A stretch of 29,876 nucleotides of DNA from Rhodospirillales bacterium. Lineage in GTDB: Bacteria > Pseudomonadota > Alphaproteobacteria > Rhodospirillales > JABHCV01. The translations under genes were made by a program, and so were the position numbers. The notes beneath the pieces are model-generated. The model saw nothing but the letters and a program-made list of their open reading frames with translations. It did no database searches and was not told where the DNA came from. Location: positions 1 through 29,876 of the forward strand of contig JADHSW010000004.1 of assembly GCA_016776705.1 (NCBI GenBank), read 5' to 3'. Every line of letters begins with the position of its first letter. Position 1 is the first letter of the stretch. Positions 14,267 to 26,372 of this stretch are shown here, piece after piece.

Positions 14267-14506
14267 CTATTTCGCACCCGACATCGGGCAGCCCATATTG
14301 CCACAGGACGGCGCTCCGCAGGCTGGCGCGGGGGCGGCGGCGCTTTTGCCGACGCTTGGGGCCATCAGGCCTTTGGCGACTTTTTTATCGCCGCAGGTGG
14401 GGCAGGCCAGGGACCTGGCCTTGATCTGCGTATCGTAGTCGCTTGAGGACGTGAACCACTCATCAAAACTGTGGCCCTTCGAGCAATTGAGGCTATAGAC
14501 AATCAT
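14267..14506 (-). CDS. Short DUF1178-like zinc-ribbon protein with Cys-rich tail
   Basis: 79 residues. The N-terminal 54 match the DUF1178 pattern MI-Y-L-C-xGH-F-x-WF: MIVYSLNCSKGHSFDEWF, then SLACPTCGDKKVAKGLMAPSV. Cys8, His12 and the CPTC pair suggest a zinc ribbon. Typical DUF1178 proteins run to about 140-160 residues with a conserved second half; here that half is missing and replaced by an Ala/Pro linker and the tail ACGAPSCGNMGCPMSGAK, which adds four Cys. The bases after the stop do not encode the missing part in the frame I checked. ATG overlaps the gltD stop (ATGA), so it is translated with gltD. Function unknown; a FmdB-type regulator is the alternative label. Confidence 0.78.
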   Translation of the reverse strand: MIVYSLNCSKGHSFDEWFTSSSDYDTQIKARSLACPTCGDKKVAKGLMAPSVGKSAAAPAPACGAPSCGNMGCPMSGAK

Positions 14507-15945
14507 TTCAGCGGTAACTCCGAAGATCCCATAAGATATTCATCAATGGCGCGGGCGCACTGGCGGCCCTCGCGGATGGCCCACACGACCAGAGACTGAC
14601 CCCGGCGCATATCGCCTGCGGCAAAAACTTTTTTAACGGACGTTTTGTACGAGTCTTCACCGTCCGTTGTCGCCAGGACGTTTCCGCGCGCATCGTACTG
14701 GACGCCAAAATCATCCAGCATGCTTTCATGCACAGGGTTAACGAAGCCCATGGCGAGCAGCACCAGATCGGCCTTTAGCTCAAACTCTGACCCTTCGATG
14801 GCTTGCGGTCCACCGCCTGACCAGTCCATGCGAACGCCCTTAAGGGTCGTAAGCTTGCCCGCGCCATTGCCTTCGAATGATGTCGTGCCGACAGACCAGT
14901 CGCGCTCGCACCCTTCTGCGTGGGACGTCGATGAGCGCAGCTTGTTGGGCCAGTTGGGCCAGGTGGTGCCTTTGTCTTCCTTTTCAGGTGGTCGTGGCAG
15001 GATTTCCATCTGGGTGATGGAGGCCGCACCCTGACGGGCCGATGTGCCGACACAGTCGGCACCGGTATCGCCGCCGCCAATGACGATGACATGCTTGCCT
15101 TTGGCGAGAATTTCTTCGGCGTTACCCAGCGGTTCGCCCGAATTGCGACGGTTCTGTTGGGTCAGGAAGTCCATGGCAAAGTGTACGCCGTTCAACTCGC
15201 GGCCCGGAACGGGAAGGTCGCGGGGCTCTTCCGAACCCCCGGTCAGTGCAATCGCGTCGAATTTAAGCAACAGACGCTCGGGCAAAACGTTGTATCCGAC
15301 GTGGGAGTTGGGGCGGAATTCGACCCCTTCGGCCTGCATTTGCGACATGCGTCGGTTGATCAGGCTTTTGTTCAGTTTGAAGTCGGGGATGCCATAACGC
15401 AGAAGACCACCCATTTTGGCGTTCTTCTCAAAAACCACGACCGAATGTCCGGCGCGGGCCAGTTGCTGGGCAGCGGCCATTCCGGCGGGTCCAGCGCCAA
15501 CAACGGCGACCCGTTTTCCTGTCAGGCGTTTGGGAACCTGGGGTTCCATCCAGCCTTCTTCCCAGGCGCGATCGACAATGGCGCATTCAATGGTTTTGAT
15601 GGTGACCGGCTCGTCGGTCAAATTCAGGGTGCAGGCGGCCTCGCACGGGGCGGGGCAAATGCGGCCGGTGAATTCCGGAAAGTTGTTTGTCGAATGCAGA
15701 ACCCTGTTGGCGGTTTTCCAGTCGCCGGTATAAACCAGATCATTCCATTCCGGAATGATGTTGTTGACCGGGCAACCGTTGTGACAAAACGGAATGCCGC
15801 AATCCATGCAACGGGCGCCCTGATCGCGAATCTCGTCTTCGCCCAGGGGAATCATCATCTCGCCATAACCAGTGAGTCGTTCGGCGACTGATGTATAGGC
15901 CCGATCCTGGCGCTGGAATTCTTTAAATCCTGTTGGCTTGCCCAT
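14503..15945 (-). CDS. gltD: Glutamate synthase (NADPH) small subunit
   Basis: 480 residues, full length. The beta subunit of GOGAT feeds electrons from NADPH through FAD and Fe-S clusters to the large subunit. Visible are the N-terminal [4Fe-4S] cysteines (GARCMDCGIPFCHNGCPV, Cys46/49/54/58) and a second Cys set in GRICPAPCEAACTL. The FAD-binding fold VAVVGAGPAGMAAAQQLARAG, the NADPH fold VIVIGGGDTGADCVGTSARQG and the C-terminal FAD motif KKVFAAGDMRRGQSLVVWAI follow. It starts three bases after gltB and ends overlapping the DUF1178-like gene. Together with GltB it makes two glutamates from glutamine and 2-oxoglutarate. Confidence 0.96.
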   Translation of the reverse strand: MGKPTGFKEFQRQDRAYTSVAERLTGYGEMMIPLGEDEIRDQGARCMDCGIPFCHNGCPVNNIIPEWNDLVYTGDWKTANRVLHSTNNFPEFTGRICPAPCEAACTLNLTDEPVTIKTIECAIVDRAWEEGWMEPQVPKRLTGKRVAVVGAGPAGMAAAQQLARAGHSVVVFEKNAKMGGLLRYGIPDFKLNKSLINRRMSQMQAEGVEFRPNSHVGYNVLPERLLLKFDAIALTGGSEEPRDLPVPGRELNGVHFAMDFLTQQNRRNSGEPLGNAEEILAKGKHVIVIGGGDTGADCVGTSARQGAASITQMEILPRPPEKEDKGTTWPNWPNKLRSSTSHAEGCERDWSVGTTSFEGNGAGKLTTLKGVRMDWSGGGPQAIEGSEFELKADLVLLAMGFVNPVHESMLDDFGVQYDARGNVLATTDGEDSYKTSVKKVFAAGDMRRGQSLVVWAIREGRQCARAIDEYLMGSSELPLK

Positions 15946-15948
15946 GGC

Positions 15949-20613
<4,665 letters not shown>

Positions 20614-20714
20614 GGTCAAGTTCTCTTATTTATATAAATTCAGACGGGGGCGTTTAAATATCAAACCAAGGAGGGTGTTGCCAATCAGAAAAGCATAAAA
20701 TTTGTCCACGATGC

Positions 20715-20728
20715 GGGATCGCTATCCC
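20715..20728. promoter_or_regulatory. Inverted repeat GGGAT-N4-ATCCC between gltB and uppP
   Basis: A perfect 5-4-5 inverted repeat in the middle of the 199-base divergent gap, 30 bases upstream of the putative uppP -35 and about 100 bases upstream of gltB. It could be an operator for either gene. The rest of the gap is AT-rich near gltB (20628-20665), and several poor -10-like sequences there prevent a firm gltB promoter call. I saw no convincing sigma-54 (-24/-12) site. Confidence 0.3.
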
Positions 20729-20757
20729 AATTATGAATTATTCTGATCTTTTCCGGC

Positions 20758-20786
20758 TTGGGTCTGCTTCGGTGTGGTGCTATAAA
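20758..20786 (+). promoter_or_regulatory. Probable sigma-70 promoter of uppP
   Basis: TTGGGT (20758-20763), exactly 17 bases, then TATAAA (20781-20786). Transcription would start near 20793, giving a leader of about 20 bases that contains GGAAGGA before the GTG start of uppP. Confidence 0.55.
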
Positions 20787-20812
20787 GTCCGCAATATATT
20801 GGAAGGATTGAA

Positions 20813-21619
20813 GTGCCCATTCTACATATTGTGGTCTTGGCCCTGATTCAGGGCATCACCGAATTTCTCCCGATCAGTTCTTCCGGGCATTTGGTGCTGG
20901 TGCCTATTTTTACCGGCTGGCCTGATCAGGGTCTGATTCTGGACGTTGCTGTACATGTCGGAACCTTGGGTGCGGTGATGATATACTTCTGGCGCGACGT
21001 CCTTGGCATGATCAATGGTTTGCTGTTGGCCTTGCGCGGGCGCTCCGATCCCTATGCCAGAATGGCCGGGCTGATCATTCTTGCGACGATCCCCGTCATT
21101 GTCGCGGGATATGCGCTGAGTAAGTTCGGAACCGGCAACTTGCGCTCCATAACGCTCATCGCCTGGACGACTTTGGGCTTTGGCATTGTCCTGTGGATCA
21201 CAGACAAGGCCGGAATGACGCTCAGGCGCATTGATCATCTGGGCATTGGCGACGGATTGATCATCGGTTTCGCCCAGGTGCTGGCCCTTGTTCCGGGCAC
21301 CAGCCGGTCGGGCATTACCATGTCGGCGGCGCGAATGCTGGGGATGGAAAGAACGGAGGCGGCGCGCTTCTCCATGTTGCTGTCCATACCGACGATTATC
21401 GGCGCGGGGACCCTGTCGGGGCTGGAGCTGTACAAGTCCGGGGACGCTCGCCTGACATCCGACGCACTGCTGGCTGCGGGCCTTTCCTTCCTCACGGCAC
21501 TGATCGCCATTGCCCTGTTGATGACGTGGCTAAAGCGCGCCAGCTTCACACCTTTTGTGATTTATCGAATCCTGCTCGGTTGTGGTTTGCTGGGCGTATC
21601 CTACGGATATCTGGGTTAA
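20813..21619 (+). CDS. uppP: Undecaprenyl-diphosphate phosphatase (BacA/UppP)
   Basis: 268-residue integral membrane enzyme with about eight helices. It removes a phosphate from undecaprenyl diphosphate so the lipid carrier can be reused for peptidoglycan and other envelope polymers; overexpression of the family gives bacitracin resistance. Both signature motifs are present: QGITEFLPISSSGHLVL (13-29, catalytic Glu17) and LVPGTSRSGITMSAARMLG (160-177). The start is GTG at 20813 with GGAAGGA upstream, giving the conserved N-terminus PILHIVVLALIQG. Its stop codon overlaps that of the convergent ghrA (TTAA at 21616-21619). Confidence 0.95.
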   Translation: MPILHIVVLALIQGITEFLPISSSGHLVLVPIFTGWPDQGLILDVAVHVGTLGAVMIYFWRDVLGMINGLLLALRGRSDPYARMAGLIILATIPVIVAGYALSKFGTGNLRSITLIAWTTLGFGIVLWITDKAGMTLRRIDHLGIGDGLIIGFAQVLALVPGTSRSGITMSAARMLGMERTEAARFSMLLSIPTIIGAGTLSGLELYKSGDARLTSDALLAAGLSFLTALIAIALLMTWLKRASFTPFVIYRILLGCGLLGVSYGYLG

Positions 21620-22575
21620 TACCCGGCCCCTGAATCAACAACATTTTCAGGCGTTTCACCGCGCCGAATGCGGCGGATGTTTTCAGCGATGTCCCGTGCC
21701 GCCGATTTGGCCGACGACAGGCTGGCGACGTGGGGAGTGACGAGGATTTTCGGGTGATCCCACATGGGGCTGTCCCCGGGCAGGGGTTCGTCGCAAAACA
21801 CATCCAGGGCGGCACCAGCAAGATGGCCACCATCTATGGCCACCAGCAAGTCAGGCTCATTGATTTGCGGGCCACGTCCGGCGTTGATGATGTATGCGCC
21901 TTTTGGCAACTGCGCCAGGGTTCGCCGGTTGATGATTCCCTCTGTCTGGGCTGTCAGGGGAAGCAGGCAGACAAGAATATCAGTACGGCCGAGAAAAGCT
22001 GCGAGGCCGTCCTGCCCATGAAAAGAGTCGATGCCGTCGATGTTTTTTTCAGTGCGGCTCCACCCGGCCAGCCTGAAGCCGAAGGGGGCCAGATGGCGGG
22101 CGGCGTCGCGGCCCAGATTGCCCAGTCCCATAATGCCAACACGCTTTTCAAGGGTGTCGTCCTGAGGCAGTTCTTCCCAGTCGCGATCTCGCTGCATCTG
22201 TTCATAAGTGTGAAACTTGCGATGAAAATGCAGCACCCGGTGAACCACAAATTCACTCATGTGACGGGTCAGGGCCGGGTCGACCATGCGCACCAGCGGA
22301 ACCCCGCGCGGGTATGTTTTATCAGCTAAAATAGCATCCACACCGGCTCCCAGATTGATAACGGCCTTCAGGTTGACAAAGTGCTTCAAGGCCCCCTGAT
22401 CGGGACGCCAGACGATGGCGATGTCCACTGATTGCGGATCGTCAAGGCCGTCCATGTCATCGGGCCAAACATGAAAATCCCGCTCGAAATCAACTTCCGG
22501 CAGGCAGGGAATCAAGGCTTTTCGCCAGGGTTCCGGCGGCTCGTTTGGGCTTATATAGATGATGGCGTTTGACAT
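21616..22575 (-). CDS. ghrA: Glyoxylate/hydroxypyruvate reductase A-type 2-hydroxyacid dehydrogenase
   Basis: 319 residues. NAD(P)-dependent D-2-hydroxyacid dehydrogenase of the GhrA branch, reducing glyoxylate or hydroxypyruvate. The substrate-domain N-terminus has VWRPDQGALKHFVNLKAVINLGAGVD. The nucleotide fold RVGIMGLGNLGRDAARHL (GLGNLG at 150-155) and the catalytic set Arg234 (INAGRGPQINE), Glu263 (DVFCDEPLP) and His282 (VTPHVAS) follow. It starts five bases after the yejF stop with AGGAA upstream, so it is the last gene of the yej operon. The substrate is not certain: family members overlap in specificity. It ends with a 4-base overlap with convergent uppP. Confidence 0.87.
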   Translation of the reverse strand: MSNAIIYISPNEPPEPWRKALIPCLPEVDFERDFHVWPDDMDGLDDPQSVDIAIVWRPDQGALKHFVNLKAVINLGAGVDAILADKTYPRGVPLVRMVDPALTRHMSEFVVHRVLHFHRKFHTYEQMQRDRDWEELPQDDTLEKRVGIMGLGNLGRDAARHLAPFGFRLAGWSRTEKNIDGIDSFHGQDGLAAFLGRTDILVCLLPLTAQTEGIINRRTLAQLPKGAYIINAGRGPQINEPDLLVAIDGGHLAGAALDVFCDEPLPGDSPMWDHPKILVTPHVASLSSAKSAARDIAENIRRIRRGETPENVVDSGAGY

Positions 22576-22580
22576 TGATT

Positions 22581-24203
22581 TCAGGTTCCTACCACGCCCG
22601 TATCGTCGGCCTTCATCTCCAGGGCGGCGGCCATCAGGGCGCGGGTGTAGGCTTGCCTGGGATTGGCGAAAACTTCCCCCGCCGGGCCCTGCTCGACGAT
22701 CCTGCCCTGTCGCATGACGACGATATCGTGGGAGACGGCGCGCACCACTTTCAGGTCGTGGGAGATGAACAGGTACGTCAGCCCGTGACGCTTTTGCAGG
22801 TCGCGCAGTAAATCGACAATTTGCGCCTGGACGGACATATCCAGCGCACTGGTCGGCTCGTCCATGACGATGAAATCGGGTTTCAGGACAAGGGCGCGGG
22901 CGATTGAAATACGCTGGCGCTGACCGCCGGAAAATTCGTGCGGGTAGCGATCCATCATGTCCACCTCAAGGCCGACTTCTTTCAGGGTCTCTGCAATAAG
23001 TGTTCGGCGTTCCTCCGCATTGCCGCCAAGGCCATGGACCTTCAGGCCCTCGCCAACGATCTGGCTGATGGAAAGTCTGGGACTTAACGAGCCGAAGGGG
23101 TCCTGGAAAACGATCTGCATGCGCTTGCGAAGGGGGCGAATGGCAGCCTCGCCCAGGTCCTGCAAACGCTCGCCGTCAAAAACGATGCCGCCCGTGCAAT
23201 ATTCCAGCCGCAACAGGGCGCGTGCCAGGGTGCTTTTGCCGGAACCGGATTCGCCGACGACGCCAAGTGTATGACCCCGCCTGACGCTCAGGGTGACGCC
23301 GTCAACGGCTTTGACATGATCGACCGTGCGCCGCATCAATCCCTGTTTGATAGGGAACCAGACCTTGATGTTCTCGCCGCTCATCAGTTGCGGGGCGTTT
23401 GCATCGGCGGCATCAGGCGCGCCCTTGGGTTCAGCCGCCAGCAGGCGTCTGGTGTAGGGATTCTGCGGATTGTCAAACACGTCGTCCACGTTGCCCTGTT
23501 CGACAATGTAACCACCGTTCATAATCGAAACCCGGTCGGCCATCTTGCGGACCACTCCCAGATCGTGGGTGATCAGAAGCAGGGCCATGCCCAGCTTGTC
23601 GCGCAAATCGTTCAACAGTTTTAGCAACTGGGCCTGAATGGTGACATCGACGGCGGTGGTCGGTTCGTCGGCGATCAGCAGGTCGGGCTCGTTAGCCAGT
23701 GCCATGGCGATCATCACGCGCTGCTGCTGGCCACCGGAAAACTGGTGCGGCAGGGCATCCAGTCGCTCGATGGCTTCTTCAAGGCCAACCAGCTCAAGCA
23801 GTTCGATAACCCGGGCGTGGGCCTGGGCCTTATCCATGAACTTGTGCACGAACAGGACTTCGCTGATTTGTTTTTCGATGGAATGCAAAGGGTTCAGGGA
23901 CGTCAGCGGTTCCTGAAAAATCATCGCGATCCGGTTGCCGCGCAGGTCGCGCATGCGGGCTTCATCGGCGTTGATCAGCTCTTCGCCGCCGAACGTGATC
24001 GATCCGGATGGATGGCGCGCCAGGGGATAAGGCAACAATTTCATGACGGAAAGCGCGGTCACGGATTTGCCCGAACCGGACTCACCGACCAGGGCCACTG
24101 TTTCGCCCTTGTCGATGCTAAATGACGCATTCTGTACAGCCTTGACCTCTTTGGCTCCGTCGCCAAAGGAAACGCTCAAGTCCTTGATTTCAAGCAGGCT
24201 CAT
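22581..24203 (-). CDS. yejF: Peptide ABC importer, double ATPase (YejF type)
   Basis: 540 residues with two complete ABC ATPase domains in one chain, as in YejF, GsiA and similar. Domain 1 has Walker A GESGSGKS (40-47), signature FSGGQQQRVMIAMAL (155-169) and Walker B LLIADEPTTAVD. Domain 2 has Walker A at 317-324, FSGGQRQRISIARAL (from 424) and FIVMDEPTSALDMS. It energises the YejB/YejE channel from the cytoplasmic side. ATG at 24203 overlaps the yejE stop (ATGA) and starts the ABC fold directly; an in-frame start at 24308 would add 35 residues of low-complexity sequence lying over yejE. Confidence 0.93.
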   Translation of the reverse strand: MSLLEIKDLSVSFGDGAKEVKAVQNASFSIDKGETVALVGESGSGKSVTALSVMKLLPYPLARHPSGSITFGGEELINADEARMRDLRGNRIAMIFQEPLTSLNPLHSIEKQISEVLFVHKFMDKAQAHARVIELLELVGLEEAIERLDALPHQFSGGQQQRVMIAMALANEPDLLIADEPTTAVDVTIQAQLLKLLNDLRDKLGMALLLITHDLGVVRKMADRVSIMNGGYIVEQGNVDDVFDNPQNPYTRRLLAAEPKGAPDAADANAPQLMSGENIKVWFPIKQGLMRRTVDHVKAVDGVTLSVRRGHTLGVVGESGSGKSTLARALLRLEYCTGGIVFDGERLQDLGEAAIRPLRKRMQIVFQDPFGSLSPRLSISQIVGEGLKVHGLGGNAEERRTLIAETLKEVGLEVDMMDRYPHEFSGGQRQRISIARALVLKPDFIVMDEPTSALDMSVQAQIVDLLRDLQKRHGLTYLFISHDLKVVRAVSHDIVVMRQGRIVEQGPAGEVFANPRQAYTRALMAAALEMKADDTGVVGT

Positions 24204-25252
24204 CTGAATGTCTTCCTTGGGTCGAAGGCGTCGCGGACCGCCTCGCCGACAAAAATAAGAAGGCTTAACATGACCGCCAAAACGGCGAAGGCGGTCAGGC
24301 CCAGCCACGGCGCCTGCAAATTGGCTTTGCCCTGATTGAGTAACTCACCCAGTGACGGCGATCCGGCGGGCAGTCCGAAACCCAGAAAATCCAGCGCCGT
24401 CAGCGTCGTGATCGAACCATTCAGGATAAACGGCAGGAACGTCACCGTCGCCACCATGGCGTTGGGTAATATGTGCTTGTACATGATTGTTGCATTGCCG
24501 ACGCCCAGCGCCCGCGCGGCGCGAACGTAGTCAAAGTTTCGCGCCCGCAGGAATTCGGCGCGCACGACGCCGACCAAGGCCATCCACGAAAACATTAACA
24601 TCAGACCCAGCAGCCACCAGAAATTGGGCTCCACCACACTGGCAAGAATGATCAGCAGATAAAGCGTCGGCAACCCGGACCAGATTTCGATGAAGCGCTG
24701 GAAGAAGAGATCAGTCAGGCCACCGAAGAAGCCCTGCACCGCGCCTGAGGCGATGCCGATGATTGAACTGAAAACTGTCAGGGTAAGGCCGAACAGGACG
24801 GAAATTCGAAATCCGTAAATCAGCCGCGCGGCGACGTCACGACCCTGATCGTCCGTGCCCAGCAGGTTCAGCTCAGACGGCGGCGCGGGTGCGGGAACAC
24901 TCAATTCGTAATTCACGGTGTCATAGCTGAACCGGATCAGCGGCCAGACGATCCAGCCCTTCTCCTCGATCATTTCGCGCACTTCCGGGTCGGCGTATTC
25001 AGTGGTTGTTTCCATAAAGCCGCCGAAGGTGGTTTCCGGATAGTCGATGAAAACCGGGTAATAGAAAGTACCCTCGTAGCCGATCATGATCGGCCGGTCG
25101 TTGGCGATCAACTCCGCAAACAGGCTGGCGACAAACAATCCCAGGAACAGCCACAATGACCAGTAACCACGCTTGTTGGCGCGGAAGTTCGCCAGCCGCC
25201 GCTGTGTTATCGGGGTCAGGCGAAGACCAAAAATACTGGATTGTCCCGGCAC
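24200..25252 (-). CDS. yejE: Peptide ABC importer permease (YejE type)
   Basis: 350-residue permease of the Dpp/Opp class. TM1 is at about 30-48, followed by the large periplasmic segment typical of YejE (FYYPVFIDYPETTFGGF, with EKGWIVWPLIRFSYDT). Then come LLGTDDQGRDVAARLIYGFRISVLFGL, the five-helix core, and the EAA coupling motif region RAARALGVGNATIMYKHILPNAM. I prefer GTG at 25252 (VPGQSSIFGLRLTPITQRRL): it lies four bases after the yejB stop and has GGAG nine bases upstream. An in-frame TTG at 25282 would overlap yejB by 26 bases. The stop overlaps the yejF start. Confidence 0.91.
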   Translation of the reverse strand: MPGQSSIFGLRLTPITQRRLANFRANKRGYWSLWLFLGLFVASLFAELIANDRPIMIGYEGTFYYPVFIDYPETTFGGFMETTTEYADPEVREMIEEKGWIVWPLIRFSYDTVNYELSVPAPAPPSELNLLGTDDQGRDVAARLIYGFRISVLFGLTLTVFSSIIGIASGAVQGFFGGLTDLFFQRFIEIWSGLPTLYLLIILASVVEPNFWWLLGLMLMFSWMALVGVVRAEFLRARNFDYVRAARALGVGNATIMYKHILPNAMVATVTFLPFILNGSITTLTALDFLGFGLPAGSPSLGELLNQGKANLQAPWLGLTAFAVLAVMLSLLIFVGEAVRDAFDPRKTFR

Positions 25253-25256
25253 CGCT

Positions 25257-26369
25257 CTACGCTCCGCGTTTTTCAAAATCAATGCGCGGATCGATGAAGT
25301 GATACATCAAGTCGCCCAGCAGGTTCAGCAACAACCCCAACAGTGTGAAGAAATAAAGGGTGCCGAACATGACCGGGTAATCCCGGTTGATGGCGGCTTC
25401 AAATCCCAGCAGGCCAAGGCCGTCCAGAGAGAAAATAATCTCGGTCAGCAATGCGCCTGTGAACAGGATGCCAACGAAGGCGCCGGGGAATCCGGCGACG
25501 ACAATCAGCATGGCATTGCGAAAAACATGGCCGTAAAGCACGCGATTTTCTGTCAGCCCCTTTGAGCGTGCGGTAATCACATACTGCTTGTTGATTTCGT
25601 CCAGGAACGAGTTCTTCGTCAGCATGGTCAATCCGGCAAAACCGCCGATGACCATGGACAGGACCGGCAGCACCATGTGCCAGAAATAGTCGGTGACTTT
25701 TCCAAGGTTGGACAGGCTATCGAAATTATCGGACGTAAGCCCGCGCAACGGGAACCAGTCGAAATAACGCCCGCCCGCAAAGACCACAATCAGAAGGATC
25801 GCGAACAGGAAACTGGGAACCGCATTGCCGATGATGACGACGGCGCTGCTCCAGATATCAAAGCGCGATCCGTCGCGAACCGCCTTGGCTACCCCGAGGG
25901 GGATCGAGATCATATAAACCAGTAGCGTCGTCCATAGTCCCAGCGAGATCGACACCGGCATCTTGTCGATGACAAGGTCAATGACGCTGCGGTCGCGAAA
26001 AAAACTGTCGCCGAAATCAAAACGCACATAATTGTTCATCATCAACATGAAGCGTTCGTGGGCGGGCTTGTCAAAACCGAACTGGCGTTCGATTTCCTTG
26101 ATGAATTCCGGGTCCAGCCCCTGAGCGCCCCGATACTTGCTTTGCTGGGATGAACCGCCCGCCCGCGCCGGGCTTTTTGTCCCGCTGACTTCGCCGCCGG
26201 ATGCGCCGCTGACCCTGGCCGTGGCCTCCACATCAAGGCCCTGTAATTTGGCGATGGCCTGTTCAACCGGCCCCCCGGGGGCTGCCTGAACGATGATGAA
26301 GTTGACCACCATGATTCCGAACAGGGTCGGGACGATCAAAAGCAGGCGGCGTAGGGAGTATGCGAGCAT
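25257..26369 (-). CDS. yejB: Peptide ABC importer permease (YejB type)
   Basis: 370-residue permease. TM1 is at about 9-29 (LLLIVPTLFGIMVVNFIIVQ) followed by APGGPVEQAIAKL. A Gly/Ser-rich periplasmic stretch (about 50-80) leads to YRGAQGLDPEFIKEIERQFGFD, a layout shared with E. coli YejB. The core has SLGLWTTLLVYMISIPLG, the EAA-like loop VITARSKGLTENRVLYGHVFRNAM, and the C-terminal end FIDPRIDFEKRGA. It pairs with YejE to form the channel. It starts three bases after the yejA stop. Confidence 0.94.
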   Translation of the reverse strand: MLAYSLRRLLLIVPTLFGIMVVNFIIVQAAPGGPVEQAIAKLQGLDVEATARVSGASGGEVSGTKSPARAGGSSQQSKYRGAQGLDPEFIKEIERQFGFDKPAHERFMLMMNNYVRFDFGDSFFRDRSVIDLVIDKMPVSISLGLWTTLLVYMISIPLGVAKAVRDGSRFDIWSSAVVIIGNAVPSFLFAILLIVVFAGGRYFDWFPLRGLTSDNFDSLSNLGKVTDYFWHMVLPVLSMVIGGFAGLTMLTKNSFLDEINKQYVITARSKGLTENRVLYGHVFRNAMLIVVAGFPGAFVGILFTGALLTEIIFSLDGLGLLGFEAAINRDYPVMFGTLYFFTLLGLLLNLLGDLMYHFIDPRIDFEKRGA

Positions 26370-26372
26370 GGG

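Noticed and set aside
20620..20760. Sigma-54 (NtrC-type) promoter for gltB
   Set aside because: A TTGGCA-like half is present on the minus strand, but no GC doublet lies at the right distance for a -12 element.
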